The translations under genes and the position numbers were made by a program. The notes beneath the pieces were generated by a model. That model was given only the letters and a program-made list of their open reading frames with translations, was not told where the DNA came from and ran no database searches. A stretch of DNA of 64,000 nucleotides from Lanius collurio (lineage: Eukaryota; Chordata; Aves; Passeriformes; Laniidae): assembly GCA_020086605.1 (NCBI GenBank), contig JACBWW010000090.1, forward strand, positions 1,314,638-1,378,637, written 5' to 3'. This document shows positions 11,043 to 64,000 of the stretch, piece by piece (within the stretch, counting starts at the first letter, position 1; each line of letters begins with the position of its first letter).

Positions 11043-14000
11043 AGCGAGTGTGACACCCAAGTGGTTTTATTTAGGGTCCTGCTTCAGAGGGGAAGCAAAG
11101 AGCCTTTTTCCTTTTTCAGGACATCAGTGAGGATGCCTGCTCATGTGCTTTTCCACTATGAACTGGATAAAGACCAACATCTTTCTATATAGTGTTTCCA
11201 GCAACAATTTTTGGCCACTCAGTCCATTTTAAAATGGGAACTGCTGAATTTCAGGGTACATTGAAGCTGAGAACATATTTTTGTTAGTCTAGTTTCTAGC
11301 TGGTCTCTCTGAAACTGCCACAAGCAGAACCCAGTCAGGGTTTTTCCACAGCCAAGCTCACACTCTGCCATAGGGACTCACATCCTACTCATCACAGCTT
11401 GGCCACTCTCATGGATGTTTTCAACATGGCCTGACAGAGAGTGCAGAACAGTGGGGAAAAGCATTTCTAGAAAGGTGAATTTTCAGCAGGCACAGGACAA
11501 CCCGATGGCATCAAGCTTTCTGCCATCCAAGTCCTGGAGTTGTTTTGCCTGCACACATTCAGGAGCATGGATCTTTGCAGCCACTTTCCTCTTCAGCTGG
11601 AATTGAAACTCTTTGCTAGTGTGTACGTTTTTCTAAAAAAGGAGAAATAGGGCTATTTTCTGAGTGCAAACAGCTTCTGTTGGTTTGTTTGTCTGTGTGG
11701 CTTTTTTAGAGCAGCATGTGAAGGGCCTCTCCCATCTGCCCACAGAGGATTTGCTCCCTGCTTAGCCCTGTCATGTGTTTCCCTCATCACCAGCCCGTGT
11801 TCCAACCAACATCCATGGCATCCCAGACAGGGGAAGGGAGGATAACAACAGACAGGTAACAAAGAGATGGAGAAGACAGGCAACAGCCACAAAGTCAGAA
11901 AGAAACAGAGATGAAAGGGCAGTGAATATAAAGGGGGCTGGTATAGAGCAGCTTTCCTGGTGACTAATTAAAAACTGAGATGCTTTCAGTGGTGGTTTCT
12001 GACTAACCATGCACTGGTCCTCCACACCCAGAGCCTGGGCAGGGGCCCCACACTTCAGCCTTCATGTTCAGAACCCCATTCAGCTTCAAAAGGCTCAGGG
12101 CTTGTTTTCACTACCCAAGGAAGTGAGAATTGAAACATCACACACAGACTTAGGGTGACTTTGTCCTGCTCTATTCAAATCAGTGCAAGTTTTGTCACCA
12201 ACTCACATAACAGCAAAACCAAGCAGGTTGTGGTACAGGAAGTGAACACCCTGTGGTTCTCATGCACATCTTTAAGCACATCTCCTGATGGCTGGGGTCC
12301 TCCTCCTCTCCTTCCTGCTTCTCTATCCAATCCCACAGCCCTAAAAACAGAGGGATTTACATTGAGCATTTATACTGCGCTGGCTGCAGAGAGAAACAGG
12401 ATTGTTTGAGGATACACTAAACTAGAGGAGAGGCAGAGACGAGCATCCCTCCTTCAGCAACCAAAGGTGTCCAACACTATCTCAAAAGCAGACAACGCAC
12501 TTGATGCCTACAGCATGTGAAGGTTCTCCAAAACCCTCCTGACTGATAGTGACAGAGGTTTCTTTGAGCTCCCTATGAAATGCAGTAATGGCTGCCTGCT
12601 CTGTATAGACCAGATGCATTGCAATCTATTTTCTAGACTAAATTTCCCCATTTGGATAAAGACCCTACTTAGGTAGGCCTCATAAAGGGATTGGCCCAAA
12701 GCAGGCACAGCAGCTCAGGATTTCATACCCGGCATCCCTCACATGCTACTGTGTCCTCCTGGAAGGGCCACGGAGCAAGTTTTCAGGCATTATCTGCAAA
12801 TGTCAAATTACTGCACCGGTTACCACACTCCCCCAAAAATCTCCTTGTTCACATTAAACACCTTTAAGCAGCCTGATGCCTTGAATGATGTCCCTTGATA
12901 AGGGTAATAGGAAAAGAAAAATCCTAAGAAACGCATGCTTCAAGATGTGTGGGAGGTGCAGCAAAGCCTTGGATGGTTTGATTTCCTCTCATGTGCACAG
13001 GATAAATAAGCATCTGATGGAGACCAGTTCTCATTCTTAAAAAAACAGTAAAACTGAACTTTGTAATACTAATGGGTAAGATACTCATCAGCTTTCGAAG
13101 TTTTCCAGTAAGAAAATTACACTTTTATCTACAAACTACACTCCAGAGAGAAATTAAACCATTGAGAGCTACTGAGAGCACAACAGCATTAGCATGGATT
13201 CATGGGCCAAATCAACAGCCAGTCTAATCTCAGGGTGAAAAAAAGCATTTACTTCTTGCAGCTCCTCCGATTCACACTGAATGAGCACATCTCTTATAAG
13301 AGAGATTACAGAGTTAATCTTGTGCCTATCCACAGCAGAAAGATAAACAGCACTGCAGTTTTCTCATAACCAGTGTTTATCATACTAAACCATGCTTGAA
13401 ATCCAGCCACAGCAGCACAGAAAGAGGGGCTTCTGCAAGGTTTCCCTTTTGGAAACTGATTTCCTTCCCAGAGTCCAAAAACAAAACAACAAAAAAAAAG
13501 AGACATTAAAATGCTGCTGTACATGAAATTGTACATCAGATGACCAGCAATATGGCTCAGGTCTGCTAGAGCCAGGTTAGCTCTGCCCCAGGACTGTGTT
13601 ACTGCACTGTGAGGTGGCTCCACTGCAGCAGGGCAGGTCCAAGCTGGGGTCCCCCTCTGAGATCAAATATTTTAAGCAAGCCACCCAGCCACGCAAGTGT
13701 TTCATACTGCTGGTGAGCCACTGCCTGCTTAGCAAGTGCTGCTTTTTCTAGGGCAACCTCAAACAGGTGGTTTTGGTCTCAGGTGATTTAAGTTAAAGGG
13801 AATAACTAGAGCAAAACGGCAGTGGCCCAAGGAGTGCTGAAACAGCACCTTCCAGAACACTTCCAGAGAAAGCCCAGCCTCTGCTGGGGGCCAGGGCTCC
13901 TGCAGCAACCAGGGTGCCCCCAAACTGGACTAAAGGAGACCACACCATGGGCTCTGCACTATCAGAGCTACCCCAGGTGGCTCCTCACCAGCTGATGCAG

Positions 14001-17000
14001 TCACTTGCTATCTCAGGCTTCTGTGCCAGCACAGAGAAGTGCACCTTTTAAACCCTGGGGGCTGCTTGAGTTTCCCTGCGGACGTACATCCACTCTCACA
14101 GAGCTCACATGCACCCCACTGGTTTCTGGCACCTACATCACCAGCCTTGGGCACTACAATACACATCCTTTTACACAGCAGGCACAAAGTAAGCTGGCTT
14201 CCTTTTCTACCTTTTAATGTCATTGATTGCCACCAAGGTGCGAGTGAATTGCTACAGTGCATCCCAGTGCCCCTGAACTAAATGATGAATGCCACAGCAG
14301 AATGAAGATATGAAAGATGACTTCCTGCAAGCAGGAAGGGAGCGTGAGCTTGAAAAATCTATTACTACCCAAGGTGAAAACAGTCAATAGGTACAGAAAC
14401 CAAAATTCCTACGCTGCCCTCCCAGGTCAGGGCGAAAAAAGATGACAAGCCAGAGCATCTGCACTAAAATGAGCATCAGAATCATCTTGCTGGTAATTTG
14501 GGTGTTGAACATTGATATGAAGCTTGTTTTTTATTTTTACCTTCTTCATTAGCACATGAAAGCATAAGGAAACTACCTGCCATTATATTGAGACCCTGAA
14601 AACCAAGGAAAGGACATTCATGTCAGCAACAACCTACAGCAGAGAGACACAAGGAAGAATTACTGCAAATATCCAGGCAGAAGATAATTGCTTCGGAACT
14701 GCATTTCCCCAATCACCTAAAGCCCGCAAGGCTTGCACCATGGTAACACATTCTGTCATTCCTTGCAAGGCTTGGGACCACATTCTGACAGCTACATTTC
14801 TGATCCTTTGTAGAGTGTTTTTTGCTGAACCACAGGCCATGGGGAGGAGGTGCAGCACATGGCACTGTTTGCTGGCTCTGTCCCCCTACAGCGCCACTCT
14901 GGCTGCACCTGCACAGGGAGAGCAGGTCCCCAGGCAGCTCTGGACGGTGTCAGGTGGGTGCAGAGAGGTTTAAAAGCTTGGACTGTCTTCTGCCAGAGGC
15001 ATCTGGGAACAGCCACACAAGGGAAACCAGCGGGCATGCTGAAAACACTGAATCTCTGGTCTCAAGCCCACAGCAGTGGACGCTTTCCTGAACTTGTGTG
15101 CACAAATAGAAAGGTGCAGGACAGAAGATATTTCAAAATCTCAGTATGAAAAAAATCATGTTCTTCAGGGTATAAAGGATCATCTTCAGGCAGGCACAGG
15201 CACTTCAGGAATGTTGCCCATCTTCCTGCCTGCCCCACTGCACAGTCCAGCAGCAGACTGGAGATGGGACCAGACTGCCAGGAGTGACCTGCAGCAGCCC
15301 ACCCCATGCAGATCTGCTCTTCGCCCTGGCAGCTGGGCCCATTGCCAGAATCCACACCAACACACAGGGAAACAGTTGCCTAATTTTTGGAGAAAGAAAG
15401 AGCATATTGAAGCCACCCCCTGTACAAGGGCATCGCCCTGACAAGCAAAGCCTTTTCAGTGTGCAGCAGGATGGGGTGGAGCAGCAGGGGAAATGTTCTC
15501 AGAAGCACAGGCTATTTATTCTCAGCTTTTCCCTCAGCGCTCGTTGTTTAGCACAGCTGTTGTCAGTTTTCCAACTGTCCCCACAAAGACAGAACTATTA
15601 CATCCTTAAGGACACTGCCACAGGCATCCAGCAGCTCAAACCAGGTGCCAAGGCACCTTTTCTTCCACAAAGGCGAAAATGCAAACACGTTTTCTCACCC
15701 TTAGGAAAGCATTACTCGCTGCAGCTGCAGGAGCAAACACAACCTGTCATGTGCTTTACACCATCGTTTCCCTCAGCTCCAGGCACTGCTGCTGGGTCAG
15801 GTGACAGGGGACAGCATGTCAGGAGGGTACGTCCCAGCTGCCACTAAATAGGATCAGAAACTGCCACTCCCCTCTTTAACAGCAGAGGTTAGTCCCTCTC
15901 ACTTTGACAGGCAAAGCTGCACACACGGATGTATCTGCCCCTGTCCCACCCCGTGCAAATAAAAAGCATTGCTGGCAGCTGAGGGAGACACACAAACGTA
16001 AAAGTAGCACTGCAAGGTGCTCCCCTGTGCACAGGAACAGTGCAGGAGCTTGGCAGGAGTAGAGAGAGGAAAGGCAACAGGCTGGGAAAGGCAGCTGCAA
16101 GGCTAGGAGGGGACCAGGAATATCTGAACAACTGCTAACAAGGCTTTTTCAGCCAACAGCATCAAGAGCCAAGTTCTACCTGCAAGGGTTGCAGCCATCT
16201 CAGAAAGATGACAGCACCTCTCCTGTATTTTAAGGCTTCAGTCTCTGAGGCTGTGTGTTTTCCTTCTTCCCAGGTCAGCAAGAAGCGAAGAATTCAATGC
16301 ATAACCTCACTCTACTTCAGATGCAGAGCAGCAATTGCTCTCCGTTGATTTTTCAAATAAATCTGTCCCACTGCAGCATAGCAAGACCAGTTGTCTCACT
16401 GCTTTGTAGCCAGAGAAATTGTTCAGCCTGTGTAGTAAGCCATTGGGCGTTCAAAAACTCTTTAAATTAATGCTATGAAAACCAGCTTAAACAGTCATCG
16501 TAATCTCACACCAAACCAGATGAAACTGCTCACACAACTCCAGACCTCAGCAATGAGGTCTTGTATCTGGAAAAGCTAGACCACGAGCAGTCCCAGTCAC
16601 TTACAGGGTGGTTGTCAGCCTGGAACAGCTCCGTCCACCAAGAGCTAATGCCAAGCTGTTATGTTCCACAAAGCCAGGCCACCAGCATGCTGGCTCTCAC
16701 CAGCAGGCAGCCAAAGCTCTCCAAGGATTCAAAGTCTCCTCAAGCCAGTGTCAGTGCCAGTGGGCAAGGACTCACCTCAGTACCGTTCCTGCCATTATTG
16801 ATTCCAGAACCACCTCAGCTCCAGCGGTGGAAAGACACAGAGCCACTTGGGGACTGCATTATTATTTGAGACGCACAGGCACAAGCTGGAACACACAGAG
16901 CTGAGTCCCGAGCTGACAGGCAGCATTCCCTGGATTTGTGAGCGTGATCCCTGGAGTCATCTAACCCTGACTGGAGCCTCTGACCACAACCTAAGAGGTG

Positions 17001-19087
17001 AACCCAACACTTTCTCATCAGGCTGGCTACCATGTGCTCCTGTGCACAGAGGTTGATCCTGATCACTAAAAGGACAGTAAAATCATCAAAGGAAAATTCA
17101 TTCCATCAGTGTTTGCTCATGTCCCCTCTTTTGTTTTACCCCATCTAATCCAGTGTTCTTCATAAAAACCTTCTAGATGAACAGAAACAGCAGAGACCAA
17201 AAAGACCACTTGCCTACAGCAAGCATTCAGGGCCAAGCTTTCCCAGGTGAATGAGCAAAGAGAACTTTGCATCCCTATTCCAGGCCAACAGTACATGGCC
17301 TCACTGCTCCTCAACAGCCACATTATTTTCTTTTGAAACTGATAATCTTTGCATCCCTGGCACAGCTCTGTAATAAGCAGACAAGTTCTGGAATTGCTCC
17401 TGCCCCATAGGTACATTTATGAACAAAAAGCTAAATTGGAAGTAGCAAAAATAGCCACCCCGCCTGCTCACATGAAATCACACTACCTGTAACCCAGTTT
17501 GCAAGCAGCACTGACATATGGAGACTTAACCCTGCCTGATCTTCTCTTGCCTATATCCAGCAGCAGAGGGAGGGGGAAGTGTAGTGTAGAAAACAGTTCA
17601 AAAGATTAGTTTTAAAATCTTGTTAACTTGCACACTTCTTCCTTTTGAGTGTTGAAGGGCATGAGGAAAACTGAATCTTCTTTGCTGCAGATACACAAGA
17701 CCTTTTCTGAAGCACACAGAAGGTGCTGCCCAGAGCCAGTCCATCACTCCTGAGTAACACAGAAGCACTTTTCACCCTTAGACAGGCAAATCTGGTCACA
17801 CAGGAACAGCTCTATCAGCCTCCAACTGAAATACAAAAAATAAAAGCAGCCTGTCCTCAGCACACTGCACACATAGAACTGATGCACCGCATCCAGGAAG
17901 GGAAGAGTGGACACAAAGGACATAAACAAAGGGGACTGAGGGAAACTGGGAATCAGGTTCAAAGCAGAGAAGTGGCCCCTCTTGGTGGTGGCAGTTTAAT
18001 GAGGAAATCCTTGGCTAAGTAGACACTTCAAGTGCACACAGGGCCAAAGGGAAAACAGAGAAGTTGCTGGAAGAGATGACCTCTGGTGGTTTTATGCCTG
18101 CTCTTTGTTACATGGACACAACAGTGAGAAAGGGGCATCTCTGCTCAGACTAAAGGGATCTCAGCATACACAGGAAGAGGCTGTCAGTACCAGCCATTCC
18201 AGTCCCTCACAGGGAACTGCCCATTTCTAGCAACACCTGAAGCAGTTTGATCCAGCATTTTTGGATACCTTGGTGCTTTAAACAATATACTGCAAAAACA
18301 GATATATTTTTCATTACTTTATGCAGTATACCTTTTTCATTCACATGTTTTTCCAGACTATGCATCAACTGTGCTGCTTGTACATGCAAATCTGTTTTTG
18401 TCTTTTTAAGGAGAATGCATTTTAATTTAAAGGCCAAAAAGGTGTTACGCAGCACCCCAACCTCTCAAACAAGCCTTTAGTGCTTCTGCTAAGAAGTAGA
18501 TCTAGTATGTCCCTGTTCTGGTCTAAGTACAAGCATTATCCAACAGCAAGCTGAACATCACACCTCTTTTATGACTACTTAAATGTTTAAATGCAGACCA
18601 CTACAACACAGGGCTATGGTACAGCTTTAACAGCAGCACTGCTGTCCCCAGCACATACCCACTGATGCAATCTCTGAACATAGGAAGAGTTTGCCTAACA
18701 TCTTCAGCATGATTTTATTCCTATTCTCTCCTGCGACAAACACCTTTTCCCATTAGTCTTTCAACACTGACAGTTTTAAATATAGGTAGTATTCTTCAGC
18801 TACAATTTAAAATGCTAAATTTCAAGGAGAAAATAAACTTGTACCAGCAAGCTTTCAAACTGTCTCAATGAGAGAAGCACATCAGATAAAAATCAATGTA
18901 TTCTTACTTTGTAGACAGGCCTCACTAATCATGACCAGCTCACATGTTCCAGTTAAAATGTAACATCACCCCAGCCTCTGCTTACATTACAAACCCCCCA
19001 AAATATGCACATTATCACAACTCAGGCAAGAAGAGCAGGCCTGTAGTGTATTTGACTCAAGCATTACCATTCACACAGCAAACAAAC

Positions 19088-19107
19088 AAAAAAAAAAAAA
19101 AAAAAAA
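19088..19107 (+). repeat. A20 homopolymer
   Basis: Twenty consecutive A (T20 on the MSH2 sense strand), after AACAAAC and before GCCCACC. It lies about 55 bp to the left of the CR1 3' end. It is not a CR1 tail, since CR1 ends in octamer repeats. No adjacent SINE body is recognisable. Confidence 0.8.
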
Positions 19108-19162
19108 GCCCACCACCGTCCCCACCCCTGTGCAGGTACACATGCAAAAAATTTCTGGCAAA

Positions 19163-19762
19163 CCACAGAAACATCTGGTTGCAAAAGACCAAAGATTATG
19201 GAGTCCAGCTGTTAACCCAGCACTGCCAAGGCCACCACTGAACCATGTGCCTGAGTGCCACATCTACATCTACTGTCAATACCTTCAGGGTAGTGACTCT
19301 GACACTTCTCCGGGTGGCCGGTTCCACGGTGTTGACAATCCTTTTGGTGAAGAAATTTTTCCTAATACCCAAACTCCTCTGGTGCAATTTGAGGTTTTCT
19401 CCTTGTCCTATCAATTGTTATTTGGGAGAAGAGACTGTTGCCCACCCTGCTACAGCCTCCTTCCAGGGAGTTGTAGAGAGAGATAAGGTTTCCCTTGAGC
19501 CTCCTTTTCTTCTAGGCTGAACACTCCCAGCTCCCTCAGCTGCTCCTCCTCAGACTTGTGTTCCAGCCCCTTCCCCAGCTCCACTGCCCTTCTCTGGAGT
19601 CTCTCCACCCCCTCCATGTGTTTCCTGTAGTGAGGGGCCCAGAACTGGACTTGAGGTGTGGCCTCACCAGTGCCCAGGGGGACAATCACTGCCCTGGTCC
19701 TCCTGGCCACACTGGCTGATACAGGCCAGGATGCCACTGGCCTTCCTGGCTACTTGGACACA
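19163..19762 (-). mobile_element. CR1 retrotransposon fragment downstream of MSH2
   Basis: About 600 bp of CR1 in minus orientation, the same sense as MSH2. A reverse-transcriptase C-terminal piece is readable on the minus strand: VQFWAPHYRKHMEGVERLQR, then [20 protein letters not shown]. The 3' UTR follows (plus-strand GTTAACCCAGCACTGCCAAG and CCACATCTACATCTACTGTC). The octamer tail itself is eroded. An open frame of 95 codons survives but is only a fragment of the reverse transcriptase. It begins about 230 bp beyond the MSH2 poly(A) site. Confidence 0.9.
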
Positions 19763-19994
19763 CTTAGATCTTTTTCTTCTAATGGAGCACTAACACAGCG
19801 TTACTAAATGTTCAGTGAATTAATTAATATAATTGCATCACACGAAAAAAGAATCATGGTCTAGGACAAGGATTCTGTGTACACACTGCTGCTTTCCAAG
19901 GCTCTGGCAATTGTTTTACACCTCAATTGTTAAGACTTTCTAGCACACTTCTGGTAAAATATTACACATTCTGTTTGTGCAGTCAATAGTTCTC

Positions 19995-20228
19995 AGTATG
20001 AAAAAAAAAATTTATTACAAACTTCTAAAAGGACAAAATGATCCCAACTAAAGCAGGAATCTGGCATGTAGTATGCTCAGAATTTTTTACAAAGTAATTA
20101 CAATCCAAGAAAAAATGCCGACATAAATCAGTACAAGTATCATAAAGTATAAAAGCTACAAGACAAGAAAATTATAGTTCTTTCAATGCAAAATACGCTT
20201 CAAGAGCTGTATCCTGTTCTCACACATT
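19995..20228 (-). other. MSH2: MSH2 3' untranslated region
   Basis: AT-rich sequence after the stop codon, running to just past the AATAAA hexamer at 20011-20016. The implied length of about 230 nt is in the range of mammalian MSH2 3' UTRs. The exact cleavage base is inferred from the usual 10-30 nt spacing and not seen directly. Confidence 0.75.
20011..20016 (-). terminator. MSH2: MSH2 poly(A) signal AATAAA
   Basis: A canonical hexamer on the minus strand, 213 nt past the stop codon. It is followed immediately by a run of ten T on the transcript strand (20001-20010), a plausible U-rich downstream or cleavage context. It is the first AATAAA after the stop codon. Confidence 0.75.
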
Positions 20229-62610
<42,382 letters not shown>

Positions 62611-64000
62611 CTACAAAATAAATAAAGAAAATTATGAGATGCCCAAATTTGTTCATAAAGATTATTTTCTGTAATCAAAATCCCCAAGAACAGCCTTCAG
62701 AGGACACTATCCTAATATCAAAGAAGCAAACGTGTAGAATCCACGAAACAACACAAACCCACAACATTCAACTGGTTAATACTAATGAAGAAAGCATACT
62801 CCATCTCCAAATAAAAACAATGTTCAGTTCCTAATATCACTAAATCAGTATGTTAACATATACAAAGGGATATGTTCCTCTCACCCTTCCCATCTCACAA
62901 TATTCTTGACTTGATTTACTAATTAATATTTCACACAGTTTGATCTAATGAGTATTAGACATCGGCTACAGGTTGTCCTTCCAGACAACATCTTTTCTTT
63001 CCTGGATAAGCAGCTTCTGTTGACAGAAAAGACTGCCATCCTATTCACATGAACATGACACACGTGCCAAGACATTTCCCTTTTATCACAATATATCCAG
63101 GAAAAACAAAATATCCTCAAAAAAAAAATTAACAGATTACATTAAAACCTAACTTACAAAGTGCCTAATTGACAAACTTCTTGCTTCTGCTCCTGTATGT
63201 GCAAGCAGATGATGCAGCTGACAAATTCAATTCCACTCAGCTGCCCAGAGGACTACCACCACTTCTACTGCCCCACCTCCAGCAGCAGCTTACTCAAGGA
63301 AAAAAGTAATTCCACTAGTGAACAATTTGGGGTTTCAGGTGAGAACATTAAGTTTTCTGCCAGGTGTCAGATAGATGAGAGCTAGATGACACACCAAGTA
63401 AAGCACAAGCAATAGGGATTATCACATCCCTCTTTTAGCAGCAGGCCTTCATCAGACTGGAAGCTCTTCCTCCCTTACATGGAAGATGTTTAACAGCAAA
63501 CTTCCACACCCATAGGAACGTATGGGTTTCTTCTATATAGGATCTTTTCCTTTTCTTTCCTCAAACATCTATTAAGATTTTTTTAAACAGGTAGAAAACT
63601 CTAATTCTACATAGTTACGTTCTCTTTCCCAGTGCAGAACTGTCCAACTAAACGCAACTTTTCTTATTTTTTCGGTTGAGACAACATAATACAATAGCAG
63701 GGGGTGGGGAGCAGCTGAAGTTTATCAGTACTTTGAAATCTGAAAGCAACAAGTGCAGTTTTATGCTTTTAGTTGGATATTTAGTTTTAGAGGGTTTAAA
63801 ACTGGGGCTGGCAGTCACATGATTACATCTGCAAAATAGCTTCTAAATTGAATACAAAAATAATACTGATGCATGTTTCTAGCATGGAAGACACGTTAAG
63901 CTTTGGAGAAAGCTGGCGTTTTGTTTTTGTTTTAACATATGAGCTCATCACTCACAATAAAAAGTGAAAAGCCTATGAGAATGCCATGCTCTTTTTAATG
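62611..64000 (-). other. MSH2: MSH2 intron 1, 3' portion (runs off the window)
   Basis: About 1.4 kb of AT-rich sequence upstream of exon 2. I searched both for a GC-rich exon 1 and for the expected coding end of exon 1 and found neither, so the start codon, promoter and CpG island lie beyond 64000. I see no repeat in it. Confidence 0.85.

Larger units (their letters stand above)
9791..19162. other. Gene-free flank, 9.4 kb
   Basis: No gene that I can support. Open frames up to 187 codons (15284-15847, plus) look like chance frames in a GC-richer stretch. They have no recognisable domain and sit in no exon-like splice context. It includes the G25 tract at 11018-11042. If a non-coding RNA is here it is not visible by reading. 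Confidence 0.5.

Noticed and set aside
15284..15847. 187-codon open frame on the plus strand in the downstream flank
   Set aside because: The translation has no recognisable domain and low-complexity composition. Several overlapping frames of similar length exist in the same GC-richer stretch, and there is no supporting start or splice context.
18944..19486. 180-codon open frame on the plus strand
   Set aside because: It runs through the A20 tract and then antisense through the CR1 3' end, so it is a chance frame.
62611..64000. Possible MSH2 exon 1 and promoter
   Set aside because: No GC-rich segment, no coding match to the MSH2 N terminus and no donor following a GPAG-like end was found, so exon 1 is outside the window.

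Overview
The window is vertebrate nuclear DNA and almost certainly avian. Degenerate CR1 retrotransposon copies recur throughout, some ending in the CR1 octamer tail (ATTCTGTG/ATTCTATG). There are also retroviral LTR remnants, and one large intron-split gene carries a protein very close to vertebrate MSH2. A songbird or other neoavian is plausible, but this cannot be settled by reading alone.

The only gene I can support is MSH2, the DNA mismatch-repair ATPase subunit shared by MutS-alpha (with MSH6) and MutS-beta (with MSH3). It lies on the minus strand, so the protein reads from right to left. I placed fifteen coding exons (2 to 16) with base-level splice sites between 62610 and 20229. Fourteen of them match the human coding-exon lengths as I remember them; exon 15 is one codon shorter. 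Exon 1 (about 70 codons, with promoter and start codon) is not in the window, because intron 1 runs off the right edge. The 3' UTR ends near 20000, with an AATAAA signal at 20011-20016.

Layout from left to right: 1-19990 is gene-free flank downstream of MSH2. It holds a minus-strand LTR with recognisable TATA and poly(A) signals (about 3534-4161), three CR1 fragments (about 4887-5348, 9500-9790, 19163-19762), a 25-base G run (11018-11042) and an A20 tract (19088-19107). From 20000 to 41334 lie exons 16 to 7, with introns of 0.4 to 5 kb containing three more CR1 relics. From 41335 to 57881 is a single 16.5 kb intron 6 with a CR1 relic, a G14 tract and an internally deleted LTR copy (56765-56911). 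From 57882 to 62610 lie exons 6 to 2 with short introns. From 62611 to 64000 is part of intron 1.

The most notable molecular detail is that intron 13 begins with GC instead of GT (AG|GCAAGT). This is forced by reading frame and exon length, and it sits between the exons carrying the Walker A and Walker B motifs. I found no new multigene system, no RNA gene and no CRISPR array.
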